Origin: Nipponacmea schrenckii | Taxonomy: Eukaryota; Mollusca; Gastropoda; Lottiidae | DNA: 64,000 bases | Assembly: GCA_030562195.1 (NCBI GenBank) | Contig: CM060203.1 | Coordinates: 13,954,534 to 14,018,533 of the forward strand | Reading direction: 5' to 3' | Part shown: piece after piece, positions 15,601 to 27,600 of the stretch | Layout of the letters: each line of letters begins with the position of its first letter | Numbering within the stretch: the stretch's first letter is position 1 | The notes under the pieces: generated by a model | Seen by the model: the letters and a program-made list of their open reading frames with translations, nothing else | Told to the model about the DNA's origin: nothing | Database searches by the model: none | Made by a program: the position numbers and the translations under genes

Positions 15601-18600
15601 ATGCAAGCATTAGCAATGCATAATAAAAAGGTACCAGTGATGCCCTTACCATCCAAACGAACATCAGTGAACTATCCAGGTCAACAGAGACGAGCTGACC
15701 GACACGGTACAGGTATTTCATGTTTTATATCACCCTGCTCAGGGTAGTCATAGATTCTGAAATGACTTGCATCTATGAAAACTGATTGTCAGACTGTAAT
15801 TTGATAAGAGATGCGTTACTCATAGGCGCTGTATCAGTTAGTAAACACTGTATCATTATAAGAAATACTGCAGTATACAACCTATTACATTAAGTCCTGA
15901 AGATACACATATATATAAACCCCTATACTTGTGTCAATTTCACTTTTGCCTATTTAACATAATATTAACTAATAGCACCAAACTCTCACTGGAACATTTG
16001 ACAACATAAACTGAAAAATAATTACAAAATATCCAGTCCATTGATAGCAGTGCTAAAGTCTACACAAATAATACAGAAACTGAATAATCATCATAAACAA
16101 ACTTTTGGGGCACAGGCTTAATAAAAAGTCAGTTGTCTGAAGATCGCATAGTGTGAAACTCTTGAGTAACGTTTTATTTTTGGTTCTGTTTGAATATTAC
16201 TAATATCTAAACTCATTATTTATTCCCACCATATTTTATAAGCTAATTCCGGCATTTGTAACTTTATTATTTTTATTAATTAAATGTTTGATTAGATTGT
16301 TTTGTTATTGTGATGTGATGTATGACAATATTAAGAAAGTTGAATAGTAGCGTAACATAGTTTTGTCACAAAATAGCGTTTAAAAAAATTTTGAAAAAAT
16401 AAATTAACAGCCCTGCATTTCCCTTATTCTAAAAAGATGTCCATCAAAAGGTAGAGGCTCACATTTGAGCAATTAGAGGGGTTCAAAATTGATATTTCAG
16501 ATCTGAAAGGGGGGGTGTCATACGAAACATGGCCCATTTACCATAATCATTGTGAGAAGTCTACATGAAAGAAATTTGTACATAGAATTCATGAGAAAAA
16601 ATCAAATCAAAGAAAAGCAAAGAATTTGTTTTAGAAGATAGATTAAGTTTTTGTTTATTAATTATTTAAGAGAACAGCAATGTAACAATTATATGATGAT
16701 ACAGACAAGACTCTGTTAAAAGTAAACGAATGCTTCGTAAAAGTAAACAAAAGGTTTTTAAAAAGTAAACAAGAGGGGAACTGGTGATCGATTTTTAACT
16801 TGAATGAGTTTTGTCGTTAATTTGTTTAGGCTTTACATCTTCAGTCCTGAAGGCATGGTGACCTATGTACATGTCCCATGGCGAATTGTTCGTCTGAATT
16901 TTTATGCCTCAGACATAGGAAGTACAAGCTATTTTTCAATAGTTAGTATCAAAGCACTGATAATGAGGAAGCTGTGTCATTTCAACTTATATAGGAATTG
17001 ATGTGCAGTATTTTCAAGCTTTGAGTTTGTTGTGTATCTGTCAAAGTACTAATTATGTACTAAGTCTGTGCTGTTATGACTCACAGAGTGCTCACAGACT
17101 TTTTGATATTGTTTAACTACTGAATATTAGTTAGTAGCTCGGTACCATTATGTGATTTAGAAAGGAAGCTGCTACATATGAACTATAGAGGAAGTTATGA
17201 TTATGAGCTATTATTTGACATTCTTGTAGCTGTTTAACTATAATATTAAACTAGTGATTTGATACGGGTCTGTGTTTGGTAGACTGTGTAAATGGAAATC
17301 TACCTGGGATGTTCTGGCTATTTTCAAATTACGGTACCTATTCTATGGCATTAACTAAGTACTAAATCTAATTAAAATAGGATAACTATTTCGTTTTTTT
17401 GTTATTTTTTTTTTTTTTGGTGTCTTTTGTAATCTAACAAGATTTATACCAAAGTTGTGTACTAGTGATGCTTCCAGCTTTTACCACCTATCACACAACA
17501 ATCAGAATACATAAGGCATTAGAAGACTCATCATTTGTCATAATTTCGGAAGTTATGGTTTATGCTATCCCACAATTCATAGTCGATATTAAGATACGCA
17601 TTTTACATGACGCTCTGTGGTTGAAATGAAAGTCAACAGTATGCGACCTTTGTATGAAATATTTTTAGATAATAATTGAGTCTGGAAAAAAGGGAAAAAA
17701 ATTATAATTGATACTGTTTAGTAACTTATGAAGGAATCAGCGTCTCTAAAAAGTGCTAAGATGTTGGAAAGTTTTACAGCATTAAAATCTTACTATCTGG
17801 TGGATGAAATGACTACAACGAAGAAGCTTATTATAAGTAAGATTTTCTTTTCTATAAAGCAAGCCTTATACTAAAAGCCTTGAAGCAAGAAGTTATTTTT
17901 GTAACTAAGTTTTGGTATGGGTCAAGCTTTATGGCTTGTAGAGTTTAATTCAAAATGAGCGACTTCCAGTTCATCTATCAATAAAAACAAACCTTGTAAA
18001 TTTTCAAGTGAACTCGGACTAATAGTTTTCCATTAAAATTTCAAATTAATATTGTGTTCTTATTTAATCAAAGTCATTCTGAGATTTTAAAAGTTTTATG
18101 TCATTTCTTCTCACCATTATTGATAAAATTTTATTTACCAGCAGCAAGAATTTCATTTAATGGTCAACCTTAGAGGTCTGGTTCTCTTTCACATTAATCT
18201 TTCCATAAAAATTGAATAATTCCTCACTTACACTGTTCTTATTGATATTTTGCATGAAACATTGGAACTAAATCTGAGATCCTTAAATTGATCAAAGAAC
18301 TCGATTAAAATCTTGGTTCAAGTTCTTCATTCACAAATGTTGTTTTCAAAGAACCTATTGTTAATTGCCAAGCAACTTGAACCATGCCATTGTCCTTCAT
18401 ATTTAAAAAATGTCCTGTTTTAAAACTGAAATTGGTTCAAAGGTTACAAGGGTTTCAGTAAACGTAGAAAAGTTGAAGACATTTTGGTACAAGAAAAGAG
18501 CAAGTTGAAAAGAAAGGTTAATTAAGAATGAATGTATGTAATATTGTACATGCTAACACACTTTACATTACACAATTTAAGACTCAATGACATTTTACAA

Positions 18601-21600
18601 TGTAAATAACACCAAACATTTTTACTCTTCACCCAAAATAGGCAGAAAACAACCTTCTGGGATAAATTTTAGTAGTTTAAAGTAGCAGTACTGACTTCCA
18701 AACCACAAAATTAAAAGAATTGAATTTTACCAATAATATCATTCTCTTGATCCTTGAAGTTGTTATTCTTTTGATCCATGAAGTTGTTGTTATTCTCTGG
18801 ATCCATGAAGTTGTTTTTTTTTATCCATGTAGTTGTTATTCTCTGGATCCATTAAGTTGTTGTTATTCCTTTGATCCATATAGTTCTTGTTATTCTCTTG
18901 ATCCATTAAGTTGTTGTTATTCCTTTGATCCATGTAGTTGTTGTTATTCTCTTGATCCATTAAGTTGTTGTTATTCCTTTGATCCATTAAGTTGTTGTTA
19001 TTCTCTTGATCCATTAAGTTGTTGTTATTCCTTTGATCCATGTAGTTGTTGTTATTCTCTTGATCCATTAAGTTGTTCTTATTCCTTTGATCCATATAGT
19101 TCTTGTTATTCCTCTGATCTTGAATTTGTTAATGTCCTGATCTATGAAGTTGTTATTCTCTTGACCCTGAAGTTGATGTTGTTCTCTGGATCCTGAAGTG
19201 GTTAATCTCTGGATCCATGAAGGTGTTGATATTCTCTTGATCCATGAAGTGGCTAATCGCTTGATCCATGAAGGTGTTGTTATTCTCTTGATCCATGAAG
19301 GTGTTGTTATTCTCTTGATCCATGAAGGTGTTGTTATTCTCTTGATCCATGAAGGAGTTGTTATTCTCTTGATCCATGAAGGTGTTGTTATTCTCTTGAT
19401 CCATGAAGGTGTTGTTATTCTCTTGATTTATGAAGTTGTAATCTCTGATTTATTAAGTAGTTCTTATTCTCTTGATCCTGAAGTTGTTAATCTCTTGAAA
19501 TTTTTATTACATTTTTTCGATCCTTGATCTATATCCATGATATTGTTAGTCTTCGAATTCTTGATTCAGTTCCTTAACATTGTTAATCTTAAGATCCTTG
19601 AGATTGTTAGTTGCTGGTTCTTTGATTTCTGATCCTTGAAATTGTTAATCTCTAGATACTTAAAATTGGTAGTATCTGGTTCCTTGATTTTTGATCCCTG
19701 AAATTGTTAATCTCCAGATCCTTGAAATTGTTTGTATCTGGATCCTTAATCTAGGTTGTGAAGTTATTAGTATCTGGTCCTTCAAATTGTTAGTATCAGG
19801 ATCGAAAGGCTTGATCAGGATCCTCAGATGTTTGGTGAATCCTTGAATCCCAGATCCTCAGAAGTTGTTGTTACCAGGATCCTTGACCTAGATCCTCAGA
19901 AGTTGTTGTTACCAGGATCCTTGACCTAGATCCTAAGAAGTTTTTATTACCAGGATCCTTGATCTCGATCCTCAGAAGTTTTTATTTTCCAGAATACTTG
20001 ACTTAGAAGTTGTTAATCCTATGATTCTTTAAGTTATTATTCTTTGGACCCTGAAACATGTTTTTCTTTGATCTTGGAAACTTTTTCACCAGATCTGATA
20101 AACTGCAATGAATGGCCGTTCTACCTGAGTAGCCCATAACAGTTTCAACTGAATCATGTTACTGGTGTCTTATCTTCATAGAACAAATATAAACTTAAAT
20201 CCTTACAAACCTTGAGTGTAATATTACAGTCAATGATGTAGAAACAAGTGGTTGATTTTAATTAATGTGATGTTGACTCTTGTTGACCTTGTCGTTCTGT
20301 AAGAACTGGTGGCTGGTCTGGAGTCAGTGATATTACGGCGTGCCTGTTTACTTTAAGTAGATTATTACAGTGAAAATCTTGACTTTTTAACATTTTTAAG
20401 GACTTTCTTATGAATTTAAATCTTAACCCAATCTTTTGCTGTATTCTTTAAGAAGTGGTGGTTGGTCTAGTGTCAGTGGTATTATGGTGTGTCTATATTC
20501 TCAAAGTAGCTCAACCTTGACTTTTTAACATCTTTAAGGACTTTGTTATGATTTTGAAATCTCAGGCTCTGAAATGGTTCATTATGGAATTTTATTTCAA
20601 ATATGGCACTACTGGATATGGATTGTGTGTTTATAAATTGTGATATGAACTTTTATGCCATTTCAAGACTAATATTCATTTGTGATGGTTGTCATTTATA
20701 ATGTAGATGAGTTATTATTTTCGAAAAAGCTTGGGTGTTTGCAGAAGTTCTTTCTTAATTTGATTTCAGGATTTTATATGTGAAAAGCTGCTGGAAATCA
20801 GAATAAAAATATTCAAAGACTTGACTTAAGTGTTGTTTTGTGATGTGAACAGTATTGTCAATTTCTTGATTTTATATATAGTACATGTGATTTAAGAATT
20901 ATGCTATATATTTGCCTGTGTGCTAGTTTTATTGTCTTTTGTCAATTTTAAACAAAAGAATAAACATCAGGGAAATTGTAAAATGTTTGTTGAAAAATGT
21001 GCATTTATTGTGGTGGACATGGACTGCTTTAAAATGAAGGATGGTAATATTGTGTTGAAATGCATAAGGTGGTATTACAAAAATGTTAGACTTTTGTCTT
21101 TTAACAATCCTTTGTATTGTGGTTGATCAGTAGGCCTATATGCGTTCTTTATGATATAAATCTTACGTGACATTTAGGAGTAGAGCTCAGAGTTTATATG
21201 GCATATCACTCTTGAGTTTTATTTTACACAACGTTTCAACAAATTATATAATTATCAGTATTGAGTTGGAAGAACTGATTTGAAGTGTCCACATAGTGAT
21301 TATTTGATTGCTTGATCATTAGGCTTATCACAGTTCGATAAGGGAGTGCCCAAATTGTGATGAAATACAGATTTATGCCTGGGAGAATATACCAAATACA
21401 ATAGAAGAGAATAGTATTAAATGTTGTTTTATACCAGTGATATTCTTCTATAACACAGTCTAGTGTATCTCAGACCAAAATGTTGGATAATGACTTAACT
21501 TTTAAAACTTTTGTAATATTTGACTCAGGATCTTATGGTAAACAAAAAGTCACAGTTTTAAAGAGACCAGGTATAGTAAAATAAAAAATTCAAGATCAAT

Positions 21601-24600
21601 ATCAAAAATTGCTCCTGATGGAATCAGCCCTGTTGAATTGGCGCTGGGGCTCTCACACTTGTCTTGGTTCTCCTTCTTCCCAGACGATTTCAAAAACTAG
21701 AAGCTGGTAGAACTTATTTCTGAGGAAAGGTACCAAAATCCCATTCAAAATGTTCTTTGGTAAATTAATTAGTCTGAAGGTTTGGAGAGAAGACGATTGG
21801 TGGTGGTTTATTCTCACCAGCCAGGGTCTATCCCACATGGACCCCATCCCCTATGAACCCCACCCTTATGACAGGGCTTGATGGAATACATAATCAGTTG
21901 TTGCTTGCTGATTGTTGTTGTCTTTTGCAAGAATATGTAATATATTTTCCACAGAATTTTCTTTTAGCTAGTAGGAAGATACAGGACTGACGCTGATTTC
22001 ATTTGTAATATTTTTAGTTCAAATACCATCATTCCACTTAGCAAACACTGATGCGCAACAATGTTTTATTGGGCTGATGTCCTTAAAATTGATATTTGGG
22101 CTAATATACTGGGTGTTCGTATTTTATGTCTCTCTAACAGCTGGTAATTTGAAATATTAGAAACGTTTATTTTATTGATTTGTTTATCCTATATATACAT
22201 CACTTGTGAAAGCATACACTTGGTTACCATAGAAACAACTTATTACTATCTTGCCTCTTGTTGTCATGACTACCATTTATACACCAGAAATTGATTTTTG
22301 CACCTGATTATTTAAATAAATTGAATATTATTGACATTGTGGTTTTTCAAGAGTTTTGTTTTAGAAGAAATACAAATGGCAAAGGATGCAAATAAATGAA
22401 AAATTGGTTTGTAAGGAACAAAGGAGATGTGAGGGTCTAGGTCTATAAATAGATAACTATAAATAGTAACAGCCAACCCAAGTCCTACTTGTGTGAGAGT
22501 GAGGCTACAGGTCGGTCTAGTTTGTGCTGGTTTAGGATCAATGTGAGTCACACTCAATAGGCCACCCTTGTAGGCCTAAACCGTCTAGTTGTTTGCTGGT
22601 TCAACATTATAGCTATACAGTAGAGTCTGACCTCAATTTCACAGTGAACACTTAGCCAAGACTGGCTGTGTCTGCCATTTTCTCATTGTGTGTATGGAGC
22701 CATTTTCCGTGTCTCTTGTTAAGTGTGTTTCAAGATGGAGACCTTGTTGAATATTGATGATCTAAAAGAATAATATAATCTTATCCTGACATAAGAGAAT
22801 TCAAAAACAAAACTGATGTGTCTCATGATTTGAGCCATTTTAACAATAGATGAATGTTGATATCTTGTTGTTTGTGTGACTTGATTTTGTCATCTTTTGA
22901 TTGAAAATGTTGACATTTTTAAAAGGGACATAATATGGCTGTTTACTTTTGAAGCCAAATGAATAAAGAGTTTATGAATGGACAATTTAAATGTCAGGAC
23001 TAATTTATTGTGATGACAACTCTAAAGTACCTGAATTATCAAAAGAGTACACCTGTAAAAGCTAATTTTACTAATTTTGAAAAGGAATTTATCACTGGAT
23101 TAGTATTGAAGCATCAAGCCATTCTCGAAAACAAGCGCAATGATTGGACAATGTGCCGGCAGAAAAATGAAACCTGGGAGCGTTTGACTGAAGAGTTCAA
23201 TAACTTTGATCCCAAAATCACAAAGCGTACATGCAAACAACTTAAAAAGTGTTGGGAAAATTTGAAAACCAGAGCTAAAAAAGCAACTTTAGAAATGAAG
23301 TCTGAAGATGTGTATGGGTTTGAGGAATCTGGTGTTGTGGAAATTAAAGATGAAACTTTATTAGACGAGGCACCAAAAGTTGCTGACTTGATAGCAATGC
23401 AATTAAAACCAATATCTGATGTGATTAAACCAATTGATGTTGATGATGATAGTGAAAATGATGACAATGATGATTATGGGGATGATGATAATGATGAAGA
23501 TTTTAGTATTAATAAAAGAACGGTTGTGGTCCGTAAGTCAAGTAAGTTTGAACTGAATTAATTCATGTTACTATCTTGACTTGTTAGTCACAATACTTAG
23601 TTATAATATTACATTTCAATTTGGCTATTAACAAACCATTTTCAAACCCTCATTGCAAAAATGATTAGTTGGAATGGGATGTAAAATTTTCTAAATATAT
23701 AAGGCTTATAATACACTTTGCAGAAATTCCTCTCATTGCACAATGTATAAGCTTATGATGGTTTTCTTATTCTATAGTTCTACAGGGTATTAACTTATAT
23801 GTTTATAATCTATTTAAGTTAGAAATTATTTCAAACGACAACCTAACTCTATGTTTTTGCCTTTATGTATTTCAGGTGAATCAGGTACTCAGACGCCAGT
23901 TGAACAACCTAGAATCGTAAAGAAATCAGTTCAAATAAAAGTACCAAAAACACCAAATGTAACAGTTGTCAAACCTAACACATCTGCTTCTATCTTACAT
24001 AAACTTTGTGTAAAACCGTCGACCACTACCATTTACAAACCAACATCATCCATATCCACATCATCCTCCATTTTGAAAACGGTAGCGCCACCTAAAAACA
24101 CAAATCCGTCTGTCTCAAATCCTGTTCTACGTCATACGTTATCAACAAGCATGGTTGAAAGGCAGCTTCAAGAGGAGGAACAAAGATTAAAAGTTCAGTT
24201 TTTAAAAAGGAAGCTTGAAATGGCAGAAGAAGAACATCAAGAGACTCTTTCATTGCTGAAATCAAAAAAACAATATGTTGAGCTTAAAAAGCAGAAGCTA
24301 GTTCAAAAGGGTTTAGAAATAAGTGGCATCAGTAATGACACATCTTGTGGTATTCAGATTAACAGTGTTGTGGGTAACGCTGAAATGAATGCATCTACAT
24401 ATGTTAATGGTTCTCACGTTAAAGTTGATCCACTGACTGATCAGAGTTCTGACACCAATTCTTCTAAAGATGATGATTTGTAATCAGTTTCATCAAGTCT
24501 CAAACTTTTGGAGACAAGTAGATCCTCTTCACTGATCAGAGTCTGTACACTGATTCTTCAAAAGATAAAAATTTGTAATTGTAAACTCATTCATATATAT

Positions 24601-27600
24601 CATGAAGTCTCAAACTTTAGGAGAGAATAAGATCCTCTAAACTGATCAGAGTTCATACACTGCTTCTTCAAAAAATGAACTTTTGTTATCAGGAACTCAT
24701 TTTTATGACGTCTCAGACTCTATGATACTTGAGTATTAGTACATTGACATGATTGTTTCATGTCCAATATCCGGTATTCCCCTTAGTATGTGTATCAAGG
24801 AAGAAACATGAATTTTTACCATTCCATTTCAATCAGACATCTGCGCTTCCTGCAGTTCCACTAAATGCAGGTGTTTGATAAAATCACTAATCGTCTTAGT
24901 GACATTTAGTGACATCATCAAACAAGTTTATACATATAAATTTATAAAACCTCTTTTCAAACCATTTCAAAGAAGGAAACACTGCAAATTGCAATAAAAA
25001 ACTCATAGAATGAAAATTCATAATTTTTGTGTAATAAAAAAATCCAAATTGATTCATTTTTGCAAGAACTGAGTATGTGATGTTGTACAAATGGTTGATG
25101 TAAGGTGTATATGGTTGAAAAAGATGACATGTGAAGGATGTGTTGTACTGCATATGTGAATGGAGAATTTTGGAGACAGTCCCAGTAACATATTTTGCAC
25201 GCTTTTGTATTAATCAAATATTTTGCTGATATTTGAATTTGAAAGTCAATTTCAAATTGACTGTATTAGAATGAATCAAAAACAAAAGATGATATTTTGA
25301 AGTAAATACACTTCTTTAATATAACATTTCAACACAGTTAGATTGTGACCTAATCAGATAAAATAATGAAGGAAAAAACATAAAATATACAACATATCTG
25401 ATAATGGTATGGGTAAATTGAGTTAAAACAATATATTATAATTTGTATATTTATAATGTTTTTGAAGGAGTGTGCCTACTCAAGGATAACATCTTTTGTT
25501 TGTGATTTGTATCCCTCTCTTTTCATTCAAGTTTTGTGTCTTATAATGACCACTTTTGGCTGAAACCTTTCCTGTGAAAACAAATTCTGTGATCATAATG
25601 CTCAAATCTATATTTGGTTCCTTTAATTAAAATAAAGATTCATGTTGAATTTTTTTGTTGTATGTTATGTTCAATAAAAAATTCCTTACTCCAAAAACTT
25701 GAAATTTGCGAACCTCAAAACTATCCCAATGTTGTTTCCAATGAACATCCAAACACATCAATTGTAGACTTTGTCAACAGGACACACTATTTTCAGACTG
25801 ACTGGAGACCAGCCGCGTACAGCACGGAAAAAAAATGAAAAGTGAAATTTTTTGTTTGAGGTATATTTCAAGGCATTTTGCGATTTTCTTAGAGCTTGAG
25901 TATTTCTGAGGACTGTTTAAATGTAACAAAAGCCCAAAACGACCTCCAAAAATCAAGCCTGGGCCGCTTTAAGAGCAAGGTAGTTTCCAATTAACAGCTA
26001 AACATATCTTTTGCACTTCAAGTCCAAGGTATTTTCCAATGAACAACCAAATATATCTATTCTACACTGTAAGAGCAAGGTAGTTTCCAATTAACAACCA
26101 ACAGCTAAACATATCTTCTTACCCTTTGAGTCCAAGATAGTTCCCAATTAAGAACCAAACATATCTATTCTACAAGAGCAAGGTAGTTTCCAATTAACAG
26201 CTAAACATATCTTTTTTACACTGTAAGTCCAAGGTAGTTCCCAATTAACAGCCAAACATATCTATTCTACACTGTAATATCAACGCAGTTCCTATTAACA
26301 GCTAAACATATCTTTTTTTACACAGTTGGAACAAGGTAGTTTTCTACTCTTTAAGAGATGATAGTTTCTAATTAACAACCAAACATATCTTTTATACTCT
26401 GTAAGAGCCAGAAAGTTTCCAATTAACAACCAACAGCCAAACATATCTTCTTACCCTTTGAGTCCAAGATAGTTTCCTGTTAAGAACCAAACATTCTACA
26501 CTTTAAGAGCAAGGTAGTTTCTAATTAACAACCAAACATATCTTTTATACTCTGTAAGAGCCAGGTAGTTTTCAATTTACAGCCAAGGGTTTTTTATACT
26601 CCCACATTATAATGTGGTCGTATATTGTCGTCACCCCTGTCCGTCCGTTAGTCCGTCGGTCCGTCCGTCCACAATTGCTTGTGAACTCAATGAGGCTACA
26701 GTTTTTTGTCGGATTTGAATGAAACTTGCTGTGATCATTTATATTGATGAGATCTCGGACAAGTTCGAAATTGGCAATTTTTCGATGAACGGTTTTTGAG
26801 TTATTGCACTTAACTTAGTAAAAACGCATCAAAATTGGCTTGTGAACGCGATAGAGACTACAGTTTTCATCGGATTCAAATGAAACTTTCTGTGATCATT
26901 AATATTGATGAGATCTTGGACAAGTTCGAAATTGGTGATTTTTCGATGAACGGTTTTTGAGTTATTGCACTTGACTTAGCCAAAACGCGTCAAAATTGGC
27001 TTGTGAATTCGATAGACACTACAGTTTTCATCGGATTTAAATTAAACTTTCTGTGATCATTAATATTGATGAGATCTCGGACAAGTTTGAAATTGGCGAT
27101 TTTTCGATGAACGGTTTTTGAGTTATTGCACTTGACTTAGCCAAAACGCGTCAAAATTGGCTTGTGAACGCAATAGAGACTACAGTTTTCATCAGATTTG
27201 AATGAAACTTGCTGTGATCATTTATATTGATGAGATCTTGGACAAGTTCGAAATTGGCGATTTTTCGATGAATGGTTTTTGAGTTATTGCACTTGACTTA
27301 ACCAAAACGCGTCAAAATTGACTTGTGAATGCGATAGAGACTACAGTTTTCATCAAATTTGAATGAAACTTGCTGTGATCATTTATATTAATGAGATCTT
27401 GGACAAGTTCGAAATTGGTGATTTTTCGATGAATGGTTTTTGAGTTATTGCACACCTCAAAATTGGCTTGTGTACGCGATAGAGATCAAAATTTCCATTT
27501 GATTTGAATGAAATTTGGTGTTATCATTTATATTGATGAAATCTTGGACAAGTTTGATCATGACAATTTTTGGGTGAACGTCTTTTGAGTTATTGGCCTG

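Larger units (their letters stand above)
3661..15712 (+). other. DIP2: DIP2 exons 1-4: DMAP1-binding domain
   Basis: Exons: 3661-3745, 14471-14545, 14801-14890, 15581-15712. All four end in phase 1, so the exons between are symmetric (75, 90 and 132 nt) and could be skipped without a frame shift. Exon 2 encodes GDITQKGYEKKRSRLL, the hallmark continuation of the domain. Exon 4 encodes EIRTEAVMQALAMHNKK, corresponding to the TEAV..AL block of other DIP2 proteins. Exon 4 has two possible donors, after 15712 (GTATTT) or after 15706 (GTACAG). They differ by 6 nt and both keep frame. Confidence 0.93.

Noticed and set aside
18720..19527. Long open frames on both strands as protein genes
   Set aside because: They follow from a 27-bp repeat, a multiple of three, in an intron; no start context, splice sites or family match.
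22312..22557. 81-codon minus-strand frame
   Set aside because: No homology recognised, and no neighbouring exon in phase.
23114..23467. 117-codon minus-strand frame
   Set aside because: Shadow of the MSANTD3-like exon 1 on the opposite strand.
24896..25217. Two overlapping minus-strand frames of about 85 codons
   Set aside because: AT-rich chance frames with no motif and no splice or promoter support.
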